DNA of 64,000 bases, taken from NCBI GenBank assembly GCA_963800975.1, contig CAWDDB010000019.1, positions 161,680-225,679 of the forward strand, in the 5' to 3' direction. The notes below the pieces were generated by a model. That model ran no database searches. It worked only from the letters and a program-made list of their open reading frames with translations, and was not told where the DNA came from. The stretch's first letter is position 1; each line of letters starts with the position of its first letter. The position numbers and the translations under genes were made by a program. Shown here one piece after another: positions 53,173 through 61,289 of the stretch. This DNA comes from JALYGY01 sp963800975. GTDB lineage: Bacteria > Actinomycetota > Rubrobacteria > Rubrobacterales > Rubrobacteraceae.

Positions 53173-53559
53173 AGGGCTCGAGGGCAACAGGCCCAGCTGC
53201 CGCATCCTGCCCAAGCTGTCCTCCAGAGCCCAGAAGTCCACGAACTTCCCGTCCTCCGCCCGCAGGAAGAAGACCTCCTCCACCTCCATGCGCTTGCCCG
53301 TTGGGGCCTCGCCCAGGAACTCGCCCAGGTGCGTCCCCGAGCAGCGGAAGCGCCCGGCAACCGTGTCCCCCTCTGCAACCAACTGCAAGACCTCCTCGCG
53401 CCAGTCGGGGAAGGCGGCGCGGAACTCGGCGAACAGCCGCTTGACCCGCCGCGCCGCTCTCGGGGCGAACAGCGCCTCCACGACCGCTTCCTCCTCTCCC
53501 GCGTTGATGCCCTCCACCATGCGCCGCACCATCGCCTTGTTCTCCACCGCCGCGCCCAT
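53170..53559 (-). CDS. SnoaL-like (NTF2-fold) ester cyclase family protein
   Basis: A 129-residue protein similar in layout to the one at 14,184: NKAMVRRMVEGINAGEEEAV, FAEFRAAFPDWREEVLQLVAEGDTVAGRF, GEAPTGKRMEVEEVFFLR. ATG 53559 is preceded by GGGAGGAG. Fifth NTF2-fold gene of the islands; its stop overlaps repeat copy 27. Confidence 0.88.
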   Translation of the reverse strand: MGAAVENKAMVRRMVEGINAGEEEAVVEALFAPRAARRVKRLFAEFRAAFPDWREEVLQLVAEGDTVAGRFRCSGTHLGEFLGEAPTGKRMEVEEVFFLRAEDGKFVDFWALEDSLGRMRQLGLLPSSP

Positions 53560-53627
53560 CCGTCTCCTCCCGACCTGTAGTGGCTACACTCAGCTTCGGC
53601 GTTAAGGAGTCTAACGGGAGGTACCGG

Positions 53628-53963
53628 ATGGGGCGGCTTCTCGTCATCGGCGCGTTGTTCGTGCTTGCGGGCTTGTGCGAGATCGGGGGCGGGTACCTCG
53701 TGTGGGGGTGGATGCGCGACCACAAGCCTCTTGCCTGGGCGCTACTCGGGGCGCTGATCCTCGCGGCCTACGGGGTGGTGGCCGCCCTGCAGCCGATCCC
53801 CGAGTTCGGGAGGGTCTACGCGGCCTACGGCGGCGTGTTCATCGCGCTCGCGCTGCTGTGGGGCGTCGCGGTGGACGGGTTCAGGCCGGACAGGTGGGAC
53901 CTGCTCGGAGCGGCGATCTGCGTGGCTGGCGTGGTGGTGATGGTCGCCCCGCCTCGGGGGTGA
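53628..53963 (+). CDS. YnfA/UPF0060 family membrane protein
   Basis: A 111-residue protein with four helices. LAGLCEIGGGYLVWGWMRDHKP and RVYAAYGGVFIALALLWG are the family signature. It is related to small multidrug-resistance-type transporters, but the substrate is unsettled. ATG 53628 follows GGGAGG. Repeat copy 28 starts 8 nt after the stop. Confidence 0.92.
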   Translation: MGRLLVIGALFVLAGLCEIGGGYLVWGWMRDHKPLAWALLGALILAAYGVVAALQPIPEFGRVYAAYGGVFIALALLWGVAVDGFRPDRWDLLGAAICVAGVVVMVAPPRG

Positions 53964-53970
53964 AGCCACG

Positions 53971-54038
53971 CTATGCACCCAACGTCGTGGAAGCCGCGTT
54001 CCGCGAACTTCGCGCTGAGAGTATTCTCGGACGTACGC
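53971..54038 (+). repeat. Dispersed island repeat, copy 28 (long form)
   Basis: AACGTCGTGGAAG core, GTTCCGCGAACTTCGCGC half, then TATTCTCGGACGTACGC. Confidence 0.87.
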
Positions 54039-54237
54039 GCAGCCCCCGGTCCCATACCCTGGTATGGCTTCGGGCCGTCCGGACCGGGGGCGAGCGGACC
54101 GCGCGCTAGGGATAGCCCGCTTCACGTGGTCCCCGGGAAGAATTGCCCTGCCAAGTCGGGGGTCGGGCCTCTGGCTCCCGGGATAGCTGGCCAGCTACGC
54201 TGCCAACCGTCAAATGAAGCGTAGCAGAGGAGAGACC

Positions 54238-54858
54238 ATGTTAAGAAGCGCGGCAAGCAAGGCGATGTCGGTAGGGAGGTTCGCCTCGGCGGTGTTCGGG
54301 CTGGCGTTGGTGCTCGCCCTGGTGTTCGGGGCGGCGTCGGTGGCTCTGGCGGCCAACGGCCAACCGTTCCTGCTGGGGCGGGCGACCAACGCGGCCACCG
54401 CCCTAACCAAGCTCACCGCCAACGTGAACGGAAGCGCCATGCAGGTGCAGAACACTAACGCCGGATCGGACGACACGGCGCTCTCGCTCACCGTCCAGCC
54501 CGGGGAGACGCCCATGAGAGTCAACTCCGACGCCAGGGTGGCCAAGCTCAACTCAGATAAGATAGACGGCAAGGACTCCGCCGCCTTCTTCTCCGGCAAG
54601 ATCTATGCGGTAAGGGATAGCAAAGCAGGGCTTGGAGGGGGCCAACTGACGGCTGTTGGCGCGGCCTGCGACGCTGGGGACGTGGTGTTGGGCGGGGGAG
54701 GTGGCGCGAGCGACTCCGATGCGATCAGGGAGGACACCGTGAACTTCAGCCATCCCGTTAGCGACGACATATGGAACGTGCTCGTTCGAGACAACGACCC
54801 TGCCACCGTCGCCTTCGCGGAAGCTCGCTGCGCGGACTTCCCGCCGCTGAGGCCGTAA
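54238..54858 (+). CDS. Secreted protein with a LNSDKIDGKDS-type motif
   Basis: A 206-residue exported protein. A signal peptide (about 1-38, ending ALAA) is followed by a repetitive beta region and the motif KLNSDKIDGKDSAAFF, common in actinobacterial surface proteins. A small C-terminal domain has two Cys (AACDAGD, ARCADF). Function unknown. ATG 54238 follows AGAGGAGAG. Confidence 0.75.
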   Translation: MLRSAASKAMSVGRFASAVFGLALVLALVFGAASVALAANGQPFLLGRATNAATALTKLTANVNGSAMQVQNTNAGSDDTALSLTVQPGETPMRVNSDARVAKLNSDKIDGKDSAAFFSGKIYAVRDSKAGLGGGQLTAVGAACDAGDVVLGGGGGASDSDAIREDTVNFSHPVSDDIWNVLVRDNDPATVAFAEARCADFPPLRP

Positions 54859-54911
54859 CGGGGCGGTCCGGATCTTCGGGGCTGGGCACCACGCTCCGGC
54901 CCCACCCGCCC

Positions 54912-54953
54912 CTATCCACCCACCTTCGGGGAAGGCGCGTTCTCGGAAGCTCA
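54912..54953 (+). repeat. Dispersed island repeat, copy 29
   Basis: CTATCCACCC start with ACCTTCGGGGAAGG hairpin core; a GC hairpin precedes it. Confidence 0.9.
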
Positions 54954-55115
54954 TGTCCTGCATAACCCCGTCCCGGTGGGCCACGCATACTAGGCCCTCT
55001 GGGGCACGAGTCCCGATAATACCCCGTGGTAGGCCCACACCGGGGTATGGCTTGGGCCGTTCGGGCCGGGGCCGAGCGGAGCCCTCCGGATAGGGAAGTT
55101 TCCCGAGGCTGGTGC

Positions 55116-55532
55116 CTAGAGCACTTCCCGGCTGAGGTAGGCGTAGAGGCCATCGTAGAGTTGGTCGGTGTGGCCGGTGAGCGTCCGGTCGTCGGGGAGC
55201 GCGAGCTGCATCCCGCGCACTATGGCGTCGAGCCCCTCCGACTCGGGGCGGCCGTACTTCTCGTCCATGAGGTCGGCGTCGTGGACGATCTCGGCTATCT
55301 CCCGGAGCACCGGGTCGTCGAGGTCGTACTCCGCGAGGAACGTCTCGAAGGAGCAGTCCTCGCCGCGGTGAGAGAGACGGGCCCCCACCACGTCGAAGAG
55401 CTCCGCCCCCTCTGGGGCCTCCGACGGGTCGCCGAAGTAGGCGAAGGTGGCTTCCGGGTCCACGAAGTTGCGGATCAGCCAGACGCAGGCGGTGCGGTCC
55501 ACGTGGCAGCCTCGGCGCGTCGCCCAGAGCAC
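55116..55532 (-). CDS. chrB: ChrB C-terminal domain, chromate resistance
   Basis: A 138-residue protein equal to the C-terminal half of ChrB: HVDRTACVWLIRNFVDPEA, FDVVGARLSHRGEDCSFE, HDADLMDEKYGRPES. GTG 55532 overlaps the stop of the N-terminal half gene (TAGTG), with GGAGG upstream. In many genomes both halves are one protein of about 300 residues; here they are separate, coupled frames. It probably senses chromate or supports resistance. Confidence 0.85.
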   Translation of the reverse strand: MLWATRRGCHVDRTACVWLIRNFVDPEATFAYFGDPSEAPEGAELFDVVGARLSHRGEDCSFETFLAEYDLDDPVLREIAEIVHDADLMDEKYGRPESEGLDAIVRGMQLALPDDRTLTGHTDQLYDGLYAYLSREVL

Positions 55533-56044
55533 TACGGTCGACCCTCCGCGCTCCGCGGCGCCTCGCCTTCGCCCCTCGCCGCCCGACGCGCGGCCCTGAG
55601 GGCCGACGCTGCCTCCGCCCTCACCGGGGACCGGAAGTAGTCGCGGCGGCGCTCTGCCCTGAACTCCCGTTCCAGCTGGCCGAGCTGCTCCAGCAGCGCC
55701 CCAGAACCACCCATCTCCGCCTTGCGGCGGATGCGCTCGGCCTCGGCGACGATGGCCCGGTAGGCTTCCTCCCGCGAGGCGCGGAAGGTCTCCACCAGCG
55801 CGCCCTCCTCCGCCACCGTCCCCGGCCGGCCCTCCCACAACGTCGCCTCCCCCCCGGCCTCCCTGACGCGGAGCTGGAGCCACTCGAGCTGCTCGCGCGT
55901 GACGGCGTCTTCGGGCAGCGCCGCGACCCCGTCCTGTAGGTAGAGGGCTCCGAGGTCCTTCAGCTTGCGCCACACCGCCACGCGGTGGCGCGAGGGCTCC
56001 CTGGGGAGCCGGTAGACGAGCAGCACCCAGCGCGACCTCTCCAC
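55532..56044 (-). CDS. ChrB N-terminal domain protein
   Basis: A 170-residue protein matching the N-terminal half of ChrB: WVLLVYRLPREPSRHRVAVW then RKLKDLGALYLQDGVAALP, with a helical C-terminal region. It lies 15 nt after chrA and overlaps the C-terminal-half gene by 1 bp. ChrB is reported in some bacteria to regulate chrA; whether this split form does so is open. Confidence 0.85.
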   Translation of the reverse strand: MERSRWVLLVYRLPREPSRHRVAVWRKLKDLGALYLQDGVAALPEDAVTREQLEWLQLRVREAGGEATLWEGRPGTVAEEGALVETFRASREEAYRAIVAEAERIRRKAEMGGSGALLEQLGQLEREFRAERRRDYFRSPVRAEAASALRAARRAARGEGEAPRSAEGRP

Positions 56045-56059
56045 GGGCTCAGGCTGCCC

Positions 56060-57397
56060 TCACAGCAGGGTCCACGCCATCCCGAGCAGCGCCCCCACCG
56101 GCACCATCAGGTAGATCGGTGCCTTGTACCGCTGCAGCACCACGAACGACGCGACCGCGACGACCAGCGCGAAGAGGTCCAACCCGGCGAGCCTCACGCC
56201 GTCGGGGAAAAGCACCTGCGTGGCGAAGTAGACCGCGAGGTTCGCCACGACCCCCACCACCGCGGCCGTCACCCCGATGAGGATGGCCCTGAGGCGACGG
56301 TCGTTGGCCAGGAGCTCGATGTAGGGCGCGAGCAAGAAGATGAACAGGAAGCAGGGCAGGAACGTGGCGTAGGTCGTGATCAGGGCCCCCAGCGTCCCGT
56401 AGAGAAGGGGAGAGAAGGGACCGGGGTCGTTCCAGGCGCCGATGAACCCGACGTACTGCGTCACCATGATGAGCGGCCCTGGCGTGGACTCCGCGAGCCC
56501 GAGCCCCTGCACCATCTGGTCCGCGGTGAGCCACCCGTACTGGTTGACCGCCACGTCGGCCACGTAGCTGAGCACCGAGTAGGCCCCGCCGAAGGTCAGG
56601 AACGCGGCTCCCGTGAAGAACAGCGCCTCCTTTACCAGCACGTCCTCCCCGCCCCGCCACAGGTAGAGCGCCCCTACCGGGACGACCCAGAGGACGGCGA
56701 AGATCGCGAGGAGCCGCAGGTTGCGCAGCACGGAAGGCCGCCCGCCCGAGGCGGCCCGGTCTATGGCGGACTCCTCCTCGGAGGAGCCGTGCCCGACGCC
56801 CCGGAAGGCGTCGGCGGCGAAGCTCGCGCGGCTCAGGAGCAGCCCGGCCACGGCGGCGGCCAGGACGACCAGCGGGAAGGGGACGGAGAAGAAGTACAGG
56901 GCGACGAAAGCCAAGACGGCGAAGCCGATCAGCACCCGGTGGTTGAGGGTGCGCTTGCCGATCCTCATGACCGCCTCCACCACTATGGCTATCACGACGG
57001 GCTGTATTCCGTAGAGAAGCCCGTTGATCGCCGGCACGTCTGAGTGGGCGACCGCGAGGTAGGAGAGCAGGAGCAGTACGAAGATCGACGGGACGACGAA
57101 GAAGGCGCCGGCCACGATCCCACCCAACGTCCCGTGCAGCCTCCAGCCTATGTAGGTGGCGACCTGCTGGGCCTCGGGCCCCGGCAACAGCATGCAGAAG
57201 TTGAGCGTCCTCAGGTACTGCCCCTCAGAGACCCAGCGCTTCTTCTCGACCAGCTCCCGGTGCATGATCGCGATCTGGCCGGCAGGCCCCCCGAAGTTTA
57301 TGAACCCCAGCTTCACCCAGAACCAGAAGGCCTCCCAGAACCCAACAGGCTTCGTCTGCTCGAAACGGTCTTCACCGACAGCGGTCTTTTTAGTCAT
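56060..57397 (-). CDS. chrA: Chromate transporter ChrA
   Basis: A 445-residue long-form ChrA with two homologous CHR domains. The first begins FWFWVKLGFINFGGPAGQIA and has LLPGPEAQQVATYIG; the second begins EALFFTGAAFLTFGGAYSVL and has LAESTPGPLIMVTQYVGF. It exports chromate across the membrane. The operon order is chrA, chrB-N, chrB-C on the minus strand. Confidence 0.94.
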   Translation of the reverse strand: MTKKTAVGEDRFEQTKPVGFWEAFWFWVKLGFINFGGPAGQIAIMHRELVEKKRWVSEGQYLRTLNFCMLLPGPEAQQVATYIGWRLHGTLGGIVAGAFFVVPSIFVLLLLSYLAVAHSDVPAINGLLYGIQPVVIAIVVEAVMRIGKRTLNHRVLIGFAVLAFVALYFFSVPFPLVVLAAAVAGLLLSRASFAADAFRGVGHGSSEEESAIDRAASGGRPSVLRNLRLLAIFAVLWVVPVGALYLWRGGEDVLVKEALFFTGAAFLTFGGAYSVLSYVADVAVNQYGWLTADQMVQGLGLAESTPGPLIMVTQYVGFIGAWNDPGPFSPLLYGTLGALITTYATFLPCFLFIFLLAPYIELLANDRRLRAILIGVTAAVVGVVANLAVYFATQVLFPDGVRLAGLDLFALVVAVASFVVLQRYKAPIYLMVPVGALLGMAWTLL

Positions 57398-57439
57398 GCT
57401 ATCTCCACTATTCTGATGAACAACACAGCCCGACGTAGA

Positions 57440-57453
57440 GTAACCACGGTTAC
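57440..57453. promoter_or_regulatory. Palindrome upstream of chrA, possible operator
   Basis: GTAACCACGGTTAC has 6-bp inverted arms and lies 43 nt upstream of the chrA start. Its position fits an operator for the chr operon. The regulator is unknown. Confidence 0.45.
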
Positions 57454-57484
57454 ACGCGATGTCAAGGCTATCTATTCAGGCTAT

Positions 57485-57524
57485 CTATTCACCCAACGTC
57501 GTAGTAGACGTGTACTCGGAGGAG
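57485..57524 (+). repeat. Dispersed island repeat, copy 30 (diverged)
   Basis: AACGTCGTAGTAG core; the second half is degraded (GTACTCGGAGGAGC). The CTATCTATTC start is doubled. It lies in the divergent gap between chrA and the cation efflux gene. Confidence 0.78.
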
Positions 57525-57602
57525 CGGGATACTACGCTCGCCACGACATATCAACGAGCGTTAGAATGAGCGCGGGCGAGGTGGAACCCAGAAGGAGCCA
57601 AC

Positions 57603-58238
57603 ATGGCGGTCGGCACCCCCGCGCACAAGGTAAAGCTGCACCGCAGGGGCTTGCTCCTGGAGTGGTTCACCGTCGCCTGGAACGTCGTGGAGGCGGTGGT
57701 CGCGGTGGGGGTGGGCCTCGTCGTGGGCAGCGTCGCCCTGGTCGGCTTCGGCGTGGACTCGGGCATCGAGGTGATCTCGGCGGTCGCGCTGCTATGGCGC
57801 CTCTACCGGGCGGGGCCGAACGCGAGCGCGGAGGAGCACGGGCACGCCGAGCGCAAGGCGCTCTACCTCGTGGCAGCGACCTTCTTCCTGCTGGCGGCCT
57901 ACATCCTCTACGAGGCCATCGGCGCGCTCCTCTCGGGCGAGGGGCCGGAGGTTTCGGCTGTGGCCCTGGTGCTATCCGTCGTCTCCATCGTCGTCATGCC
58001 GACCCTCGCCTACCTCAAGGGCCGCACCGGGCGCGAGATGGGCAGCAGGGCGCTGGTGGCCGACTCGGTGGAGACGTGGGTGTGCGCCTACCTCTCGGTC
58101 GCGCTGCTGGCCGCCGTGGGCCTCAACGCGGCCTTCGGGTGGTGGTGGGCCGACCCGGCGGGGGCGCTGGCGATGCTTCCCGTGATCCTCTGGCAGGGGT
58201 GGGAGACGCTCGGGGAGGCCCGAGAGGAGGGGGAGTGA
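57603..58238 (+). CDS. Cation diffusion facilitator-like efflux protein
   Basis: A 211-residue protein with about six membrane helices. GFGVDSGIEVISA and VADSVETWVCAY are the Asp-containing metal sites of the cation efflux family. It lacks the usual C-terminal cytoplasmic domain. The likely substrate is zinc, iron or cobalt. ATG 57603 follows AAGGAG. Beside chrA it makes a small metal-resistance block. Confidence 0.88.
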   Translation: MAVGTPAHKVKLHRRGLLLEWFTVAWNVVEAVVAVGVGLVVGSVALVGFGVDSGIEVISAVALLWRLYRAGPNASAEEHGHAERKALYLVAATFFLLAAYILYEAIGALLSGEGPEVSAVALVLSVVSIVVMPTLAYLKGRTGREMGSRALVADSVETWVCAYLSVALLAAVGLNAAFGWWWADPAGALAMLPVILWQGWETLGEAREEGE

Positions 58239-58333
58239 GGCCATACAGACCGAGCCACGGCTTCGGGTGGTGGGTAGGGCTCGCGGCGGGCGTGGCGTTC
58301 TTCTGGCTGATGGTGTACTGGGGCGGGTTGTAG
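58235..58333 (+). CDS. 32-residue membrane peptide coupled to the cation efflux gene
   Basis: GTG 58235 overlaps the stop of the efflux gene (GTGA). The peptide MRPYRPSHGFGW continues into one hydrophobic helix and ends VYWGGL. Repeat copy 31 starts 2 nt after its stop. It may be a small partner of the transporter. Confidence 0.55.
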   Translation: MRPYRPSHGFGWWVGLAAGVAFFWLMVYWGGL

Positions 58334-58334
58334 C

Positions 58335-58376
58335 CTAATTCACGCAACGTCCTAGAAGGAGCGTTCTCGGAGGTCC
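58335..58376 (+). repeat. Dispersed island repeat, copy 31
   Basis: CACGCAACGTCCTAGAAGGA core; begins 2 nt after the stop codon of the 32-residue peptide gene. Confidence 0.9.
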
Positions 58377-58411
58377 TAGCAGCCCCGGTCCAGCACCTGT
58401 GAGGGGCGGCG

Positions 58412-58789
58412 TCAGTTCCGTGGGGGTTCGAAGAGTTCGATGGGGTTGCCGGAGGGGTCCTCTAGGAGGATCTGCTTGCCGCCTCTGCCGCCGACGATCT
58501 CGTTGCGGAAGTGCGCCTTCGTCTCGCGCAACGCCTCGACCTCGCTGGTGAGATCATCTACCTCGAGCTGGATGCGGTTCCAGCCGCCCGGCTCGGGCTT
58601 GCGCCCGTCGGGCATGGGTTGGCCTGCTCCGCCCGCGCCGGGCTCGTTCAGCAGGAGGCGCAGGTCGTCTCGCGAGAGGACCGCGAAACCGGGGGGGTTG
58701 AACTCGACACCGAAGCCGAGCCGCCCAGTGTAGAACGCGATCGCTGCTTCGACGTCGTCGACTATGTAACGCACGCTGACCGTGGCCAT
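58412..58789 (-). CDS. VOC superfamily protein
   Basis: A 125-residue single VOC domain: VRYIVDDVEAAIAFYTGRLG, a Gly/Pro-rich loop, WNRIQLEVDDLTSEVEALRE, and the ending ILLEDPSGNPIELFEP with the usual metal-site Glu. Bleomycin-resistance-like or glyoxalase-like; the substrate is unknown. The start is ATG 58789. Confidence 0.9.
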   Translation of the reverse strand: MATVSVRYIVDDVEAAIAFYTGRLGFGVEFNPPGFAVLSRDDLRLLLNEPGAGGAGQPMPDGRKPEPGGWNRIQLEVDDLTSEVEALRETKAHFRNEIVGGRGGKQILLEDPSGNPIELFEPPRN

Positions 58790-58998
58790 CGTTAGTCCTC
58801 CTTGGATTTCCGCGCTGGTATTCCTTGCAACAAGTTTACGTCCATCCTAATTCTTTCCTGAGCGCCCGTTTGCACCTCGTAGGATAGAAGGCCGGAAACC
58901 ACCGCGCATCGTCCGGAGGTCGTGATCTTGGCCTGTACGGAGGTACGGCTCCGTTAACGCCGACGGCTCCGCGCGTGCGCTGACCCTTCGAGAGCAGC

Positions 58999-59040
58999 CT
59001 ATTCACCCGAGTGCGTAGAAGTCACATTCTCGGAAGTTGT
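58999..59040 (+). repeat. Dispersed island repeat, copy 32
   Basis: GAGTGCGTAGAAG core with the standard TTCTCGGAAGTTG end. Confidence 0.9.
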
Positions 59041-59111
59041 AGCCGTTAGCAACCCCTTCGGACGATGCGGCTAGTATCTCATCACGCTTAGGCTTGGGTG
59101 CCGAATGCGAA

Positions 59112-59150
59112 CGGGCGGGGTCCTCGAGCTTTTCTCTCTAGCCCCGCCCG
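59112..59150 (+). terminator. Orphan GC hairpin
   Basis: CGGGCGGGG / CCCCGCCCG, 9 bp, with a 21-nt loop containing CTTTTCTCTC. Confidence 0.5.
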
Positions 59151-59328
59151 CTTCGAAGGGCGAACCTTGAGACAACGCGCAGAGACCCCGGCTCCAGCGG
59201 TGCGGAGATTTTAGAAGGAGGCCTTCAGAACTCTTGAGTCCGCAATTCATCCGATCAGGCTCTACGCTGCGTAAGAACATTCACATGTCAAGTAAGGGTG
59301 GGGAGTTCCTCACCAGAAAGGGAGGAAG

Positions 59329-59871
59329 ATGAGACGAATAGTTCTGTTGGTGGCGGCACTAGGCGCAGCCATGCTTCTGGCGAGCGGGTTGGCTTTGGCC
59401 GCGACGTTCGACGGTACCCCAGGGCCCGACACCTTCGTCGGCACCAACGGCCCCGACGACATACGCGGTCGCGGCGGCAACGACAACCTCTCCGGCGCAG
59501 GCGGCATAGACCGCGTCCGCGGGGACGCAGGTAACGACTCGGTCTCCGGTGGCCCCGGCGGAACGCTCGATCGTCGCGAGGAAGTCAGGGGCGATGCTGG
59601 AAACGACGAGGTCTCTGGCGATGGTGGCGCCGACGAGGTTAGGGGCGACCTCGGCGACGACCGTATGCTCGGCGGGGGCGGAGCGGACTTCATACGCGCC
59701 GACGACGGTGGCATCGACCGGGTGAGCGCCGGTTCCGGAGATGACGTAATCGAGGCTCACGACGATCCGGGCATAGACACCATCAACTGCGGTGACGGCA
59801 CCGATACGGTGGACTTCGACGGGGGAGTCGACGTGGTGGCAGCAGACTGCGAGAACATAGACCCGCACTAG
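59329..59871 (+). CDS. Secreted RTX-type calcium-binding repeat protein
   Basis: A 180-residue exported protein: signal peptide (about 1-25, ending ALAA) and then a chain of hemolysin-type nonapeptide repeats (GTNGPDDIRGRGGNDNLSG, RGDAGNDSVSG, RGDAGNDEVSG, RGDLGDDRMLG). These bind Ca2+ in a parallel beta roll. A C-terminal part has NCGDGTDTVDFD and ADCENIDPH. ATG 59329 follows AAAGGGAGG. Confidence 0.9.
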   Translation: MRRIVLLVAALGAAMLLASGLALAATFDGTPGPDTFVGTNGPDDIRGRGGNDNLSGAGGIDRVRGDAGNDSVSGGPGGTLDRREEVRGDAGNDEVSGDGGADEVRGDLGDDRMLGGGGADFIRADDGGIDRVSAGSGDDVIEAHDDPGIDTINCGDGTDTVDFDGGVDVVAADCENIDPH

Positions 59872-59910
59872 CAGAGCGCGTCCTACCAGCGCGGCAAACC
59901 TGCGATCATT

Positions 59911-59940
59911 GGCCGGGGACCTACGGGGCTCCGGCCCTTC
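59911..59940 (+). terminator. GC hairpin after the RTX-type gene
   Basis: GGCCGG / CCGGCC with further internal pairing, followed by CCTTCCTCTTGCCCTTATCC, which runs into repeat copy 33. Confidence 0.6.
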
Positions 59941-59948
59941 CTCTTGCC

Positions 59949-59992
59949 CTTATCCACCGGAGTGCGTGGAAGGAGGTTTCTCGGAAGTTCGG
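59949..59992 (+). repeat. Dispersed island repeat, copy 33
   Basis: CTTATCCACCGGAGTGCGTGG start with a standard second half. Confidence 0.9.
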
Positions 59993-60122
59993 ATACAGCG
60001 CCCTGTGGGAAACTTCCCAGCCAAATATCTGAAGAACTAGCTCATCGGTGGGACGCTACCCCTGCGTATATACCCACGTTGACGCCACCTACCACCGGCC
60101 ACCGTAAAGGGGAGGAAGCTTC

Positions 60123-61160
60123 GTGACAGGAAGAGAACGCATTCACGCGGTTGCACGAGAAGGAGAGGCGTTGAGACGCGAACGCTCCCAGGTTTTGCGC
60201 CTGTTTGTGCTGAGTTTTGCGATAGTGGCCGCGCTGGCCATAGCGCTCGGCGCGATGCTCTCGGCGGCCCAGGCCGCGCCGGTAGGGATGCTCAAACAGC
60301 ACAAAGTTCCGACGGCAAACAGCCAGCCGAGGAGCATCACCAACGGCTCTGACGGCAACCTCTGGTTCACCCTGGGCACGGAGAACGTGCCCTCGGAGAT
60401 CGGGCGCATCACGCCCGGCGGCGACATCACCGAGTTCGGCCCGGCGTGCGCGACCTGCATCGTGACCGACATCATCCAGGGGCCGAACAACGTCCTGTAC
60501 TACACGTCGAACGACCCCATCCTCGGGCGCATCACGACGTCCGGCGAGATCCTGGATCCCATCGAAATCCCGAACTCCAACGCGGTCGCCGGCGACCTGG
60601 CGGTGGACGGCAACGACATCTGGTTCACCGACTTCAACAACGACAGCCTCTGGCGCTACAACGTAGTCTCGGGGCAGTTTACCCAGTTCAACGTCCCCGA
60701 GCCGAGCGACGCGGTCGTCGACGCGGACGGGTTCGTCTGGTTCACCGCGCCCCTGGAGCAGGCGATCGGCAGGCTCGATCCGGCGACCGGCGCGGTGACG
60801 CTCACGCGCACCGACACTCTCATCCCACGGCAGCTCACCATCGCCGCCGACGGGGATATCTGGTTCACCGCGCGCTTCACGCCGCAGGGGGTCGGGCGAC
60901 TGGTCCCGGCGACCGGGGCGGTGACCGAGTTCCCGCTGACCAATGTCGGCCCGGAGGGCATCGCGGCGTCGCCCGACGGCTCGGTCTGGTTCACCCAGAC
61001 CACCAAGGGCAACATCGCCCGGATCACGGACTCTGGCGTCATCACCGAGGGCAAGGTCGTCAAGAACAGCGAGCCGTTCGGCATCACGGTCGCATCCAAC
61101 GGCAATCCCTGGTACACGATGATGAGCGCCAACAAGATCGGCACCTTGCAGTTAAGGTAG
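60123..61160 (+). CDS. Secreted Vgb-lyase-like beta-propeller
   Basis: A 345-residue protein with a signal anchor (about 25-55, ending AAQAA) and a beta-propeller of repeated blades: DGNLWFT, GRITPGGDITEF, NDIWFTDF, DGFVWFT, DGDIWFT, DGSVWFT. This is the virginiamycin B lyase (streptogramin lyase) repeat pattern. Antibiotic cleavage is not proven; most members have unknown substrates. GTG 60123 follows GGGGAGGAAG. Confidence 0.88.
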   Translation: MTGRERIHAVAREGEALRRERSQVLRLFVLSFAIVAALAIALGAMLSAAQAAPVGMLKQHKVPTANSQPRSITNGSDGNLWFTLGTENVPSEIGRITPGGDITEFGPACATCIVTDIIQGPNNVLYYTSNDPILGRITTSGEILDPIEIPNSNAVAGDLAVDGNDIWFTDFNNDSLWRYNVVSGQFTQFNVPEPSDAVVDADGFVWFTAPLEQAIGRLDPATGAVTLTRTDTLIPRQLTIAADGDIWFTARFTPQGVGRLVPATGAVTEFPLTNVGPEGIAASPDGSVWFTQTTKGNIARITDSGVITEGKVVKNSEPFGITVASNGNPWYTMMSANKIGTLQLR

Positions 61161-61201
61161 ACGGCGAAGAGCCGGGCTACGCACATGCCCCGGCCCTCAC
61201 C

Positions 61202-61270
61202 CTTATTCACCCAAGTGCCCAGAAGTGGTGTTCTGCGAACTTCGCCCTGGCGGCGTTCTCGGAAGTTCGT
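61202..61270 (+). repeat. Dispersed island repeat, copy 34 (long form)
   Basis: AAGTGCCCAGAAG core, GTTCTGCGAACTTCGCC half, then a perfect GTTCTCGGAAGTTCG end; it ends 20 nt before the stop of the minus-strand CPBP gene. Confidence 0.92.
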
Positions 61271-61289
61271 AAGGGGACTCGCGCTTATC

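Larger units (their letters stand above)
58790..59328. other. 540-bp gap with a repeat and a hairpin
   Basis: The gap contains repeat copy 32 and the GC hairpin at 59,112-59,150, but no gene I can support. The hairpin has no gene to terminate, so a coding unit may have been lost here. Confidence 0.5.

Noticed and set aside
57044..58234. Plus-strand frame running from chrA antisense into the cation efflux gene
   Set aside because: It has no protein signature; only its last 32 codons (58,235-58,333) look real as a separate peptide.
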